Source of the DNA: Sclerotinia nivalis | Taxonomy: Eukaryota > Ascomycota > Leotiomycetes > Helotiales > Sclerotiniaceae | Assembly (NCBI GenBank): GCA_029531795.1 | Contig: JAPEIS010000009.1 | Span: 1,426,001 to 1,490,000 of the forward strand | DNA: 64,000 nt | Reading direction: 5' to 3' | Position numbers and translations under genes: made by a program | Notes under the pieces: model-generated | The model's database searches: none | The model's input: only the letters and a program-made list of their open reading frames with translations | What the model was told of the DNA's origin: nothing | Shown here: piece by piece, positions 48,983 through 62,059 of the stretch | Layout: the number at the start of each line of letters is the position of its first letter | Numbering within the stretch: position 1 is the first letter of the stretch

Positions 48983-51900
48983 AGGTATGAATATATATAC
49001 ACTCATACACAAGACACAAATATATATATAGTAACAAAAAATCCATAAAAGAAAAAGAATATTTTCGAGAAATCAGTGATTAGATAGCTGTTTAAGGGAT
49101 TTGGTATGTGAGAAGGATGCGGGATTAATGGGTTATCGAAAGAATGTATTCTAGAGATTAGTATCGGTCGGTATCGAAGATTGTGAGACTGGAGCTGGAA
49201 TGTTAAATGTGCTAGAGGCGAAGCGATGCTTTAGGAGTGTGGTGTATGGGGATAGAGGAAGTGATAAAGGGTTTTGGTGGGGTATGGTGAGAGCTAGTTG
49301 GTTGGTTGGATTGTGATAATCGAGAGTAAAGTCAAAAATGTCTTACCCGGTTCGAGGCGGGACGGGAGGAAGAAGCTCTTAGGAAAGGGGGGATCAAGAA
49401 TTGAAAGCTAGCTATGCGGATATTCGCAGTAAGTGCCATTTTATACAGGGAGGTTGAGAAAGAGAATGACTGCGATGCTTCGCGTTATTATATCTTCAAA
49501 AAGGTAATAATGTGCTGGGCACTCTACGGATTCAACATAATTTTGATATCCGAGGACATTTTCACGGTCCGGCTAGAGGCTTCGGATCATGGTAAATACT
49601 TTGAAAGGTACTAGAACAGAATATCCAATGCGATCCGGGATTTGGATCCATCGGGAGTATATTGATCAAAAGAAGTTGGGGTGTCAGAATTTGATGCAAG
49701 GGACTGAGAATACATGGACCGGATCGATTGGGTAAATACCGAAGCAGTTAGAAGTAATCAAAGAAAAATAAGATCCGCGGAAATTTCAAGGAATTTGTGT
49801 AAGAGTGTGTGCATATTACGCAGGGTAAAGAACAAATGAAAAGGCAATTCTGGAAAAAATTTGGGTGATCATTCAGTGAAGGCAATACCGGGGTAACAGA
49901 GGAAGTAAGAAGAATTATTGTGAGAGCAACGCATAAGTGAACTAACACTCGATTAGGTATAGAATTCTAGAACTATCTGTGAAAATTTTGGTAACAGCAC
50001 TTGACTGGAGAATCTTCGACGTTACGCCGAACTTTCTAAAAGTCTCATTGGTGGGATATTCCCAATCGGGGCAATGTGCTATTAAGAGGAGGGAGTGTCA
50101 AACGTAAATATATGTGTGGTCGAGTGGCGTGGGATTTGGTGGGATGTATGAACTGCATCGTGAATTTGAGGCACATAGAAACGTGACTCGGACACCATTC
50201 GTCACAGGCCCGCATGAAACTGGAGGGTGTGATAATTAACTGGGGTAGGTACTGCGTTGACTGCACGAATGAGCCATACATAATAGTAAGATTTGAGGAT
50301 CTAATCCGACAAAATATATGTCGGTTTGGTTTTCAGACTACCAGCCAACAAATTTTGACAAAATCTGAACTGAAAGAGCATAGTATTGATTTTTCGTAAG
50401 TGTGGAAACGAAGTTTGTATCATTTTAGTATTGATTGCTAGCCAAGAGCTTTAATTACTCAATGAATTTCTGTAGCCATAGTATCCACTGACTGGATAGG
50501 GGCAAAATGATACTGCCTGTCGGTATTTGAGCGAGTGCATTCGGGTGACTCAAGTATCGTGATAGGTATATTCCTTCAGGTACTCGAAGAATATTAAAGA
50601 TCTGTAGTAAGTGATCATCCTGAAGCTAAAATTCAATCTTGCATATTGACCATGGATGGAAGTACATTTGTAACCCATATGTTTTCCCAATTCCACAATA
50701 TAGCTAATACGAGTTCTATAATCATGTGGCATATATGAACAACATTGAGGTATGGCAATACACTATACGCCGTATTCTTGCAGGGTAGACGACCCTGTTC
50801 TAGTGTTCAGAGGCCATACAAAAGTGGCGTGACGGTAGCAGTAGCCGACCTTTGAACTGGGAAATCTGAGATGATGTATTCGATGTCAAGTACAGCAGTC
50901 CCTAAGCAATAGAAGGTTTAATGTGAGTGCTAGAATTTGATCTGCAAAGAGTTCAAACGGGCCAAAGATGATGGGTGGTGAGGTGCAATTACCAGACGTT
51001 GGACGTGGAAATTAGGTTTCTCTGATAAAGCCAAGAACGGGGTTGGGCAGCAAATAAATGTCGGCCAGAGCCACAAGGTCGTCGAGCCCCCCACAATTCG
51101 GTACCCTCCGATGTTGGGATTTGCTTCCTTCACATTTGCGACAGGTTCCAAGGAAATGGCCCACTAAGAATCAAGCCCATTGTTGAAGATATGCATGTTC
51201 AACCAATTGGGACATCCCCGGAAATTTCGCACAAGGATTGTGCATATATCTTCGATCGACACCACGCCGTCCCGTCCATTTGCATCATCATAAGCATGCA
51301 TGCGACCTTGAAGTAGTATTTCGGCTGGTCCATTGTTTCGGGAAACTGTTTTTATGTTGAGATAAATGGAACCTATCGGTTCATGGTTTTCTTTTGGGGG
51401 CCGTGGTATCAACAAAAACAACAGCACTGTACTGAATATAAATTTAGCAAAGAGGCAGAAAACGTAATGCGAAAGATTCTTTAAACTTAACGAAATTTGG
51501 CCAATAGCCCTGTCGACAAGGAAAATATTCGAACACGTGTGTCACTGCATCATGCATTTAGGCTATGAGGACGTTTTCTTGTTTGGGCTTGAAGAAGCGC
51601 CAATGTTATCCGAAGACACCTTTACTAGACCAATGCTTCAACTGGCACCGCTAAAAGAAGATAATGAGCTGCCTTCTTGGAAAGCCAACTGAAATTCGGG
51701 GTTCCTAAGTGGCGGAAAGAAGCTTCTTAAGCGGTAGTCATGGCGAAAGTTTAATGAAAGAGATACGATTAGTCGGTTTTTGAGGTTGTAGCTCGCAGTA
51801 GTATTGACACGCGAAAACTTGATAAGAAGCGGAACAAGGCTGAAATCTTCTACTATGGCCTTCAAAGAGTTTGCAAACCCCGATGTGTGGCATTTCGGAG

Positions 51901-54900
51901 CAATTAACTGGTCCTTGGGCACAGGCAAGGCGGAAAATGAGAATTGGCACTGACACTTGACGTTTTGCGAAATCATCCATCAGTCTTCTAGGGATGAGTT
52001 TTTAACCATACGATGAAGGAAACTTACGGATGATTGGTCAACTACTACTCGAAAACGCCGGGATGTAATGCCGGGGTTTTCATTAGACTGTAGAGTAATG
52101 GCAATATGGCTGATGCTAGGCGAGAATTCAAGAGCTGTCGATCAACATAGCACTATGCAGAACAGAGAATTCGTCTTGATAGCTTTGGCTCACGCCATTA
52201 TGCGCCTTAGATATTTATCGTATAATATTACTGTACCCGCTACAGAGAAAATTCCTTCGAGCTGTTTTGGGCAACGGCCTATTTGATGCAGATTCTCTAT
52301 GCGTGGTTGCTTGCATCTGAGAAGGTTGTCAAAAACAGCGATTGCCTGACGTGAAGATTGTGCAGCCCATCGTATGAAAACCAAGAAATAGTGTGACTAT
52401 GCATTGGGCAGCAGCTTAAACGCGTGAACTTGCGATAATCGTACAATCAATATGCACATCATGCAGGACCATTTGTAGCCCATGCTAAATATGCAAATGC
52501 GACACTTTCGTCCCGCGGTATGTAGAAGCCACAGGCCGGAAGGTTGAGCCGAATTCTCTTCAAATGCCGTTATTTTCAAAAGTCCATAAGTACCCAAGTA
52601 GTTCAAAACTTCACCGATATCTCGGTAATTGGGTACAATCTATGAAATGGATTGTGGTAATAGAAGGCACGGCAGCCGCCGTGTAATCTGTTTTTAGTGT
52701 CAAAAATCGCAATCCAGGTTTTTGGAAGTAATCCAAAAGATATCAGGTTGTTGAAGAAAACATCTCGACGCGGCAAATTTCAATCTTCTTCCTCGTGGGG
52801 AAGCCATTTCAATATTAAGAATTATGCTGCATCAGCTTATAAATTCGGGAATATAATCCTTTCAATGTAAGTCGACGAATTGAGAGCATACTGTGTCCTA
52901 CATGCTTCAGCATGCATGTATCTTCTGCGCAGTGCGCAGTGTCGGTTTCACTGAAAATTCATCCTAATAGAAATCCTTGAAGGGGTGAATGACATTCCAA
53001 TGACGATGGCCATGAAGCTTGTGCGTTGCCTGCTCGGATGATGATTCGGTCTACCGGCCCAACAATTAGACTTTGAAAATTTGCTGTTGATCCTTGTGCT
53101 GTATATGGACAAAAGAGGGAATCTTCACGCCGCACACACTCAATTTCTACATCGGCTTGTTTGTGCCAAGACTGTTCTGTTCAGCGTTTCCGTGGTAATA
53201 AATCAGGAGAAACGATTTCGCTTGCCATTGGAGAAGACATTTGATAATGGCATCAAGACATCACGAAAATAGTGACTCGTGGTACAACATGATTTCGTAG
53301 GTTTGTACCACGGGGGGTTACGAAAGTCGGATTTATTCGCCGGCGAGGGTTTAGGTGCTGTGTCATTCGTCGCAGCTGTGAGGGTGTGAATTTATGGAAA
53401 CAAGGTCAAGGGCAAAATTGACTAGGGCACCGAAGGCTGTAAGGATACCGTAGTAACATGATGATGATGAGCCCGAGCTGAAACCTCGCCTCTTGATAAT
53501 TTGCGTTCACAGAAGACTCTCGATATTCAGAGGGAGGAAGGTCACTTCTGTTGAAGAAATTTTGAGGCTCGAAATTGAGCAGGCAAACTTATTTTGAGCA
53601 CCAGGTTTCCGCTTGCCAGCACGTGGATTACTCAGATTCGATAAAAATGTGATGGATTGATGTTTGATTTTTCGCGGGGCTGACGGTCCAAGAGCAGTTC
53701 ATGTACAACGGCACTAAAACAAGTACCATAACATCCTTGTTACGGCACAGGGGCGGGTTGGAAGCGTGGAATCTGACCCGAGATGCCTTTCGCTAAGTGA
53801 CCCGAGCATCCCAGCACATCGCAGACATCCATGGATATACAAGTAGAACCTATAGTTTTGCATTTCCATGTCAGTAATATGTATATTAACAATGCAGTCA
53901 ACATATTCTTTCATCTGAGCTGCACATGCTGTGTTCCACGGAGGGGACTTGGAAGTCCTCAGTCGGAAGTGGACACAATCGTCGATTGACTGCGGGGCAA
54001 CACCCATAACAGGTACGAAAGCAGCATATCTAGCATCGAAATGGAGGAATTGTATGCAGAGACCGAAGGTGGCCAGTACTACGTGCATTACCTTAGCTGC
54101 AGAAGCCTTGCGCTCCAGCAAGTTTGACAGGTGAAATGTTACATCATTGCCAGTGATGATTCAAGAAGCGACCGCGGAGGTATAGTCAATCAAAAAATGG
54201 ACCGTATTCGAAATTAGCTGCTTAAATATATCAAGAATGAATCCGTGCCCGCTGCCAAATATGATATTCTTCACAAAGTGGGGTTTGAACTCGATCGTTC
54301 TTCACTGTTGTATGGAATCAACTTTCCGACTATGGACTTCAGATGATTCGTGATGTTGGATCCTAAGTCGACTTTCGGCTATTATGAGTGCCACTGGAAA
54401 TGAATTCAAAGCCACACTCTTACTTATATGGACTTCATTTTCCGGCTGGCTACAGATGCGAACGGGCTCAGATTTGCAGCACTCAAGCCGTGAAGTCTGC
54501 ATAAGAGACACTTTATTGCTAGAAACCACACAAATCTGCAAGATTGGACCCCCCATCGACAATGTCATAAGACTTTGAGCGGGAAAACACGTCTTTCTTC
54601 CCATATGCTCCGCCTTGGGAAATCGAAGTATTAATGGTCTAGAAATTACCCTAGCGTTATTCAAAGTTCTAGATATTTCGACGTCAGGTATTTATATCGA
54701 CTCTTCCGTCTTCTGTCTTCTCAAAGCCAGGAATCCCACTCCGAATTTTCTCCCGCTTGATCATCAACAAGCCCTCATTCGCAGGTTGGGCGTTTATACC
54801 AAGCATTCGGACCAACACTCAATAACTCATTTGGCGCTACACCTGCGAATAAATTTGCCCTGCATCACATCGCTCTACTACCAGCGGGTAGGAAACGCAC

Positions 54901-54949
54901 CTTTTAAATCCATCTTCCTGCCAGCGGGTGGAACAACAACTTCGAAGAA

Positions 54950-55386
54950 ATGAGTGGACCGCGTGGATCGGGTGGAGGATATTACAGATACCGGTGCAAG
55001 TACTGGTTGATTTATAATTGCGGCAATTGGGTATGGGTAAATAACGAACCGTGTGCGACTTGTTTGGTATGTCAGTAGACAGCTGTGAATCCTTGCGTGC
55101 TAATATGAACTAGGCGATTGGTAGAGAGGAAACAGTCATTTCACCGTCCCAGTACCAGATGTCAAGGGATGTGTTTGTACCACAATTCAAAGACGGGAAT
55201 TTACACTATACAATGACGGAGATCGTCGCTTTGAGCGACTTTGACAACGGCTGGGTGGTCAAGGAAACGCAGAGCGCGGAATTTCCGAAATCAACGTCAC
55301 CGACGATAGAAAAGCTCGAGGCGACCGAAGGCGCTACTGCCCAAATTTCCAAAGAGCCAGTAGCACCGACACAAAAGGAGGGTTAG
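54950..55386 (+). CDS. Small conserved-looking protein with four-cysteine motif
   Basis: Two exons are inferred, 54950-55066 and 55114-55386, with a 47-nt intron (GTATGT...CTAG), giving 129 residues. The N-terminus reads MSGPRGSGGGYYRYRCKYW, followed by NCGNWVWVNNEPCATCL; the four cysteines (16, 24, 35, 38; C-x7-C-x10-C-x2-C) with many aromatics suggest a small zinc-binding or disulfide fold. No signal peptide is seen, so zinc is likelier. The C-terminal third is Thr/Glu/Pro-rich and probably disordered. I recall similar short glycine- then aromatic/cysteine-rich proteins in other ascomycetes but know no function. Frame and splice signals agree well. It is the only gene in about 10 kb. Confidence 0.75.
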
Positions 55387-58276
55387 CATCACACACAGAT
55401 AACGAATGCCTCTTCTCTTTCACTTTTTGTCGCCTCCTCCAAGGCTTTATTTACTTGCCACGGCTCCTATATCGGTTTGGCATGAAAACATAGTCTGTTT
55501 GCTGTTTCTTCCTCACCAATCGTGGCGGTCTTCAGTGGTTGTCAGTAAGAATGAAAAAAGTTGGCAATGATATCGTGAGACTTTTTGCAAATTTCGCGCG
55601 AACTTTCAATTTGCGACATTCTCTTGTTCATCTTCAGAAGCCGTTCAGTACCATATTGGAATAACTTCGCGTTAAAAATCTGTGTAATTAGTAAAATTGG
55701 GGGTGGAAAAGTGTGTATCACAGAATCTTGACGTCTATCAAATTGCACAGGACAGTTTGCGTATCCCGAATTTCTACAAGCAAGTGACTCTCTGTGTATT
55801 TCTTGCCCTTAGGGTTCTCCACCAGAACATAGCAAATGACAAAACCGGAAAAAGGAGATTCTGGGGTACAATGTCGAGGAATGAAGCAGTGATGCAGAAT
55901 ATGGAGAGAAGTTCCACAGCCTTGCATGACCGATACTGCAACGTTTCAATGCCTGCACTACTGAATTTAAAGCTTGCCTTTTCGAAGAGCAAATAGCTAT
56001 CCGGTGACATTGACGGTACGTGATTCTAAATTCGGTTAGCGTTTGCCTCTTTTGGTGAACTCAGCATTCACTTACGATAGCAGTTACTTTGATTACCTAT
56101 TTCCGCCAATCATTTCGACGTTAGTAAATGAACCTTCGAAAATGATACATAATACTCCATTGCTAATAAAGACGTGTGGAATTTAATCTTCAGTCTTATA
56201 ATTGCGCTGGAGTCATGGGAAGAGGAGAGAAGAACAAGCTAAATCACGTGTGAGACAATGGTGTGTGGCTAGTCCTTATTTAGTTAAGGCTGGAAAGCTC
56301 GGCTAGTTCGACGTGATTCATGCATGCAACATCACTTCATTCAAGCTTCGTTCGTTCCATTTTGTTGTTTTGTTTTCCGCCCTGTATGGATTCTCATAAC
56401 CTCTTTCCTGGATTTTCTTTTCTTACCGTTCTTGACTTGCCTACTTATCATTTCATTTCTTCCCTCTTCCTCCCTGTCCTTCTTTTCTCTGTCATGCACT
56501 TTTATCTCTACGCTAAAGACAAAATGAGTTCCAAGGAGTATTCGAAATCATACCCAATGATATGTGCGATAGGAATTGTAGTAGATTCTCTTAACGGAGC
56601 TGGAGCAAGAAGCTTACTTGATCAGGACTTGGAAGAAAGGTAATATCAATTTTTGATATGTTTACTTGAGTTGGAATCCCGAGTTTTCACAAGTACCTTA
56701 TTCTTCCAGAAAATAACATTGATTGGAGAGGTAGCCCGCTTTGCACATCGTCATGTTCGAAACATGCAAGGTTGGGAGAAAAGACCATGATCTGCTCTCA
56801 AAGCTTCTTCACTACATCAGAATATAAATCCATGGACTACTTATTCTATCACTCATGATCCTCACCATGATGTGAACACGTGATCATATCTAACAAAGTC
56901 TTGGGTTTGGAGGAGGTTTTCAGATTGAATCAATTGTACATTCTTCTTGGAAGGTACAGTTATGAAATTTCAGCTCTCCTCTTGTGCATTTGTAGGGACA
57001 AGTATGGCAAATTTTCAATCTATAATATCTGGGTGGGGTATTCTTAATTTCTTGTGTGTTGGATTCATCATCATCCTTCCAGTTGCTTTGATGATAGAAA
57101 CAGCGAAGAGTCAGTCAGTATATCTGTCTAAAAATTACAGTATAGGATTCTAAAGTTTTTGGGAAAGTCAGAATGATCCTTGCTATTATCAAAACTTCAA
57201 GGTTTTTCATGAAGTTCGCCTGATTCTTACAGTTTTTGACTTCAAATTGAAGCTCTATTCTTGATCCTGATCTTGTTCTTGTTCTTGCCTCTTGCCTCTT
57301 TCTGTGTTGGATACAACTACACTGCTCTGAGCAACTGCCAATCAAGGATCGTGGTTTCTCGCTTACTCAAACTGTAAAAAGCACCCAGTATAATGATTGC
57401 TTGCTCTGTCCATCATTATACCCAATTCCTTTTCTTGAAATAACAATACCCCTCCCTTCAATTCCAGCTTTGCTGCTGATTGAAATCATTCATTCACATA
57501 TCATCGAACCTTACCTCCAACAGAGCGACTCTCTACCTTTTGCTAAGCCCTTGTAAAAATCTCGTTATTTTCTTTTCAATCGTTTTGTTTACATCTGGTT
57601 TTCAGCTCTCCAGCTTTGTAAAAGAATTGTTCGGCCTTCACTTTTGACAAGCTGTGTCTGATTCCGACTTCTCTCACTTCCATTGTACCAGTAAGTTTTG
57701 CACTGTTCAGCTCTAGGTGGATTTCTCCGAAAGGGTTTTGGAGAACATGCAAGAAATTTGGCCTAAGATCAGAGAAGAGTTGATTTCGCTGTTTGGATAA
57801 GAATCATTACCATGCTAATTCCCATTGAGCAACTTAAACATTTTCATCATGCCGAGCTTTCAATACTCTATCTGGGAGGATGTTTGTTATTTACCCCGCT
57901 TTTCTTTAAGCCGGCTGATTTGTTTTGAGATTGCATCTGCTTCCATTTTCCCATTCACCTGAAGATATTCAATCACTGACTTCCCTTTTCCTTTTAGTTA
58001 CAATTTTGAAAGAATATTTGAAAGACAACCTGCAGCCTATAAACAACCCAACTCCCGAATTCTTCCTGGAACAAAAGCTCAATTCTACCCTTCAATTCCA
58101 ATCAATTCCATTCTGCGATTCTTCCACTGCACAACCTCAATAGATCGAAAATAGTTACGCGTACACACACCTACAATATCAGCCCTTCGATATCTTCTGA
58201 CGCTTTTCACGAAAAAGAAAGCTGAAGATCAATACCTACGGTGATATTTGTCAAGGCAGTTTATCACATTCGCGCC
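55387..58276. other. Intergenic and leader of the YX4LL protein gene
   Basis: No supported gene. A 107-codon frame at 56320-56643 (+) begins with hydrophobic residues but has no recognised motif. Pyrimidine-rich DNA from about 57400 to 58270 looks like a promoter and long 5' leader. CACGTG sites occur near 56246 and 56877. Confidence 0.45.
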
Positions 58277-61200
58277 ATGGCTATTCATGAAGATAACAAC
58301 AGGAAGGCTTGTCACTATTCGATCGATCAATTGCTTGCTTTGAAAAGCTCCCTTCCAGTCGTTGCTTGCGTAATCAACAATATTAACAAGCACCCTGATA
58401 TTGGTCAGTATCTTCACGATCTTCTTTAATTCACCATTTCGCAATTACTAAACAAACTTTGCAGCTGCCATATTCACTCTTCCTGATCAAGCATTTCGAA
58501 ATCCCCACACTTACTCTTGCTTGACTGCAGTCCTCTTGAAACAACAAAAGTACACACGCCCTGAAGGTACAACACGTCGTGGAGAATCTTCTTCATCCTC
58601 GTCTCAATCCATGCGCAGTCAGGGTAGCTGGTGTCTTCGTCAACATCCAAACTTTGAATCGCGCCGCACCTTTGACAATCAAATTCAACCACATTCTGCA
58701 CCCACCAACGTGGCTTTGCATCAGGCTGAAAACTTTCGAAGATTCTACAGAGCCGTTGTTTCTCCAACCCACGTACGAGTCACTGCTGGTGGTCGCATAG
58801 TCCCAAACACTCGAGCAATGGCACCTCCATCATTTGAGCCTACTAGTGATAAGTATTTGACGCAGTCTCCGAAGCAAATCAAGGATAGAGAAGAACTTGA
58901 ATCCAGCCAACATGCTAGTAGCATTGCTGGTGATTCTCAGGCATCTCTTGTTCCTGTTGGCGTACAAGGTCCTCCTGGCTTTCATCCTGTCTTTTCTGGT
59001 TCTTTTCCGCCACCTTACGGTTATTTTCAGCAAGGTGCAGCAAATATGCCTGGACAAGCTTTTGGTTACCCAGGTCACAACCAGCTTCCTCATCAAGGAG
59101 CCAATGGAAATGACAGCTCATCCAGCTCTTTGCAGCCAGTTAGAGTCTCTCATCCTGGTCAATTTGATCCTACTCGTCCATATATGATGGTCAATAACCA
59201 ACTGTGCTTTCCTGCCTCGGGCTTTCCTCAACACCCCAACGGATTTCCTTCCGGTTTAATGGGCAATCCAGCATTTGGCCCTCCTATTCTAGGTGGACCT
59301 CCAGGACACCACATGTCACATCCAATCCACGGACCCGTCCCATTTCCAATGCCACCTGGCAACTTTCCGGTTCCCATGATGCAACACCCAAATGGCCAAT
59401 TGTTCTCAATGATGCCACATCAAGGTCATACCCAACAAGGCTCTATGGGTTCAATGCTGCCACTGCAATCCGTCTCCACTGAACAGATTCTTCAACAACA
59501 TCGAGATCATCTCGTGATGCTTGAAGATCATATCTCTCGCCAATCATTGCAATCAGTTCCTTACTGGGCGACTCAGCGCCAAGTTCTCACGGGAGAAATC
59601 GCGAGATTAACGAATTTACTTCAGTCTGAGCGCAATCAGCTACACAGTGTCAAGATTGAACGACCTACATCTCAAACACCTGTCGATGCTGGGAGGTCTC
59701 TAGACGCTCAGTCTACCAGCAGTGAGGTTCGCAGTCCAGTTATTGTTAGCTCTAACGCGAGCACCATCTTGCCCAGCCAGGAGCCCTCGGTCGCTTATGC
59801 AAACTCATCAACACACACCACGCGAAGTGTCGATTCCCCAACTGTGCAGCGGGCTACCACCGCTAAACCTGGACCTGGCTCTAGATTGCCTGCTACAGCA
59901 GCAATGGCACCGCCATTCCAACCTCGCGGCTGTCGTTTAGATCTCAGCGCTGCTGAGTGGGAGGAGTTCGCTAGAGTAACGGATCCACGTCCTGAAGGCC
60001 GAACATCACCTCCAGCAACACCGGAAAATACAGCTCAAAGATTGGCTCGACTGATGAGCAATTGCCAGACTCGTTGGGAAGATTCTGCTGCTGGTTCTAG
60101 TATGATCAGCATGCCAAGATCTCAAACAATGCCTGTTCCTCAATTACAAACACATGCAGCCTCCATGCCAGGATTCCAAAGAGCTGACACTCATCCTACC
60201 TCTGTTGCACAGATGGCATCAAGTTCCTATGCAGGTGGTATTAATACAAACGGTACAGGCTTCCAGCCATACGCCAGAATACATACTCAAAGCTATGATC
60301 CGGAGAGATTCCTCGCCCAAAAAGAATACTTCGGCAATACAGCAAACAGTCTTTCAAATCATGGTCCTACTCGTCAAAATCAAAGATTTGAAGCAGGTAG
60401 ACAGACATCAACGCATAATTCACCTGTTAATGGCAATTATAACAATCAAACCGCATTCGCCACGGATGATTACCTCAACAAATGTCAATCACTATTTCTC
60501 GATGTATCAACCGAGTCAGCCGTGACAAAATATGCGTCGCCATTTCCCAGTCCAATGCGGAACTCGGTTAGCCACAATGCTCTGGATTATCGGGCTAGAG
60601 TAGACGGGCCAAAACAACCTTTCAATTTGACTACCCAATCTCTTGCCAACAATTTTGCTACAAGCGATCATAGAAACCTATCTGGCAAGATCTCTCATAA
60701 GATTTCTGCCGACGCTCAAGGACTTGAGGTCCTCGCCAATGTGTTTGCAGAAACTCCTGGAAAATACTCGGGCTCAGGCAAACAGTCTGCAGCACTCCAA
60801 GGACCTCAAAGCGACATATCTGTCGCCTCTCACAGTTCTTCAACTGAGCAAACCGCGAACTCTGCTAGTAGTCGCTCCTTAACTCGCAGCGATCTTGGTG
60901 CCATCTTCGAATTAGAGGATCGAGTTGCATCAACTTCTCAAAATGAGCCTGCGCAAGTTGCAAAGAGTCCCATCGACCGTCAGCATACATCTGAGGATTT
61001 GGCTGTTATTTTTGCTTCAAAGGATCCAAATGGATCGGCACCAAAACAGGTCACAAAATTTGCTAGTACTCCCTCATTGACACGCAAAGATCTCGGTGAC
61101 ATCTTTGCTTCAAATAGACCAGACACGTCAGATTATTCTGATGTAGCGGAACAATCTTCAAGTCCTCCTGACATGCGTCCACATGAGTCCAAGATTTCGG

Positions 61201-62059
61201 GCAATATGTCTGAGTTGAATGATCCACATGCATCAGCGTCCAATCAAGTCTCAAATCCTGCTGACACTATCTTATTGACACATGAGGAAGTCGGTGATAT
61301 TTTTGCTTCAAACCCACCACAAGTATCACCATCTTACGAGACTGGAAACCCCACCAATGCTCGACTTCATACATCTGCGCATTTGGGTGATGTATTTGCG
61401 TCGGATTCTCCAATCAAGAACAAACAAGGTACCGTCTCACCGACATATATGAATGGGGATGATGTCGATGATAACAAAAGCGTTGGATCTTGGACTCGAC
61501 GTGCCGAGCATCGAATTTCAACAAGTACTCAGTCAGGCAATGAGAAGGAGAATTTGATTGCCACTCCATCAACTCAAGATGGCTCTCCAAAAAGTAAATC
61601 TAGCTTCATTGAACGTATCCGAACCACAAGCAGGTATGTAAAACATGTTTCCTCGAAGATAAAATCCTTACTGACTCGAGTGTCTGTAGTGCCGTACAGA
61701 AGAATCAAATCTTGAAGAATTTGCTAAACCTTCAGCCTGCAGCTCATTCACCTGTTGCTGCACCTGCTCATGTTTCTTCGGCTAATGCTCAAGGTATTGT
61801 CCCACTTCAGAATCGAGGCTCGGCAGCTGCATCTCTAGCTCCTGCTATGGTCAATATGACAGCGATCAGTAAATCCTCAACGGTCAACTCACCCCGAGGC
61901 ATAGCTAGTCCAAGCACACCAGAAAACCGCTCACGTATTCGTCTTAATCAATCCTTTCAACGTTCTCCAGAGCATTTGGGAAATGAGGACTACCTCGATT
62001 GCTTGAAAGAAATTGCTCGCCACACATCCATCAAGCGACGCCAATCTGAATTACAATGA
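58277..62059 (+). CDS. Large low-complexity protein with N-terminal eIF4E-binding-type motif and C-terminal repeats
   Basis: Three exons are inferred: 58277-58403, 58465-61633 and 61690-62059, giving 1221 residues. The start has a strong context (GCGCCATGGCT). Residues 14-20 are YSIDQLL, which fits the YX4L-phi eIF4E-binding consensus and, like metazoan 4E-T, lies near the N-terminus. Residues about 190-380 are rich in Pro, Gly, His, Met and Gln; a predicted coiled coil (ILQQHRDHLVMLEDHI... to LLQSERNQL) follows. A conserved-looking block, DLSAAEWEEFARVTDPRPEG, lies near residue 537. Residues 847-1022 hold six copies of an about 33-residue repeat centred on LTxxDLGDIFAS. The last segment is Ser/Pro-rich. 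A role in translational repression or P-bodies is inferred from the motif alone; no globular domain is seen. Confidence 0.8.
60876..61403 (+). repeat. Coding repeat: LTxxDLGDIFAS motif, six copies
   Basis: Inside the YX4LL protein, copies start at 60876, 60984, 61074, about 61182 (degenerate), 61272 and 61365. Peptides: SLTRSDLGAIFE, HTSEDLAVIFAS, SLTRKDLGDIFAS, HESKISGNMSE, LLTHEEVGDIFAS, LHTSAHLGDVFAS. Spacing is 36, 30, 36, 30 and 31 residues. Confidence 0.9.

Larger units (their letters stand above)
47542..54949. other. Gene-poor block with simple repeats
   Basis: Seven kilobases without a recognised gene. The first few hundred bases are the PRP43 3' UTR. Two open frames on the minus strand deserve mention only: 51427-51164 (87 codons) and 54121-53714 (135 codons, cysteine-containing); neither shows a known motif and both may be chance. 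Near 52921-52942 there is a GCGCAGTGCGCAG duplication. Confidence 0.4.

Noticed and set aside
53714..54121. 135-codon minus-strand frame with several cysteines
   Set aside because: It is the longest frame in the second gene-poor block, but shows no motif and overlapping frames are open too. Kept only as a mention.
56320..56643. 107-codon frame with hydrophobic start
   Set aside because: Pyrimidine-rich leader-like DNA gives Phe/Leu/Ser-rich translation; joining it to downstream DNA by a GT-AG intron runs into a stop after two codons.
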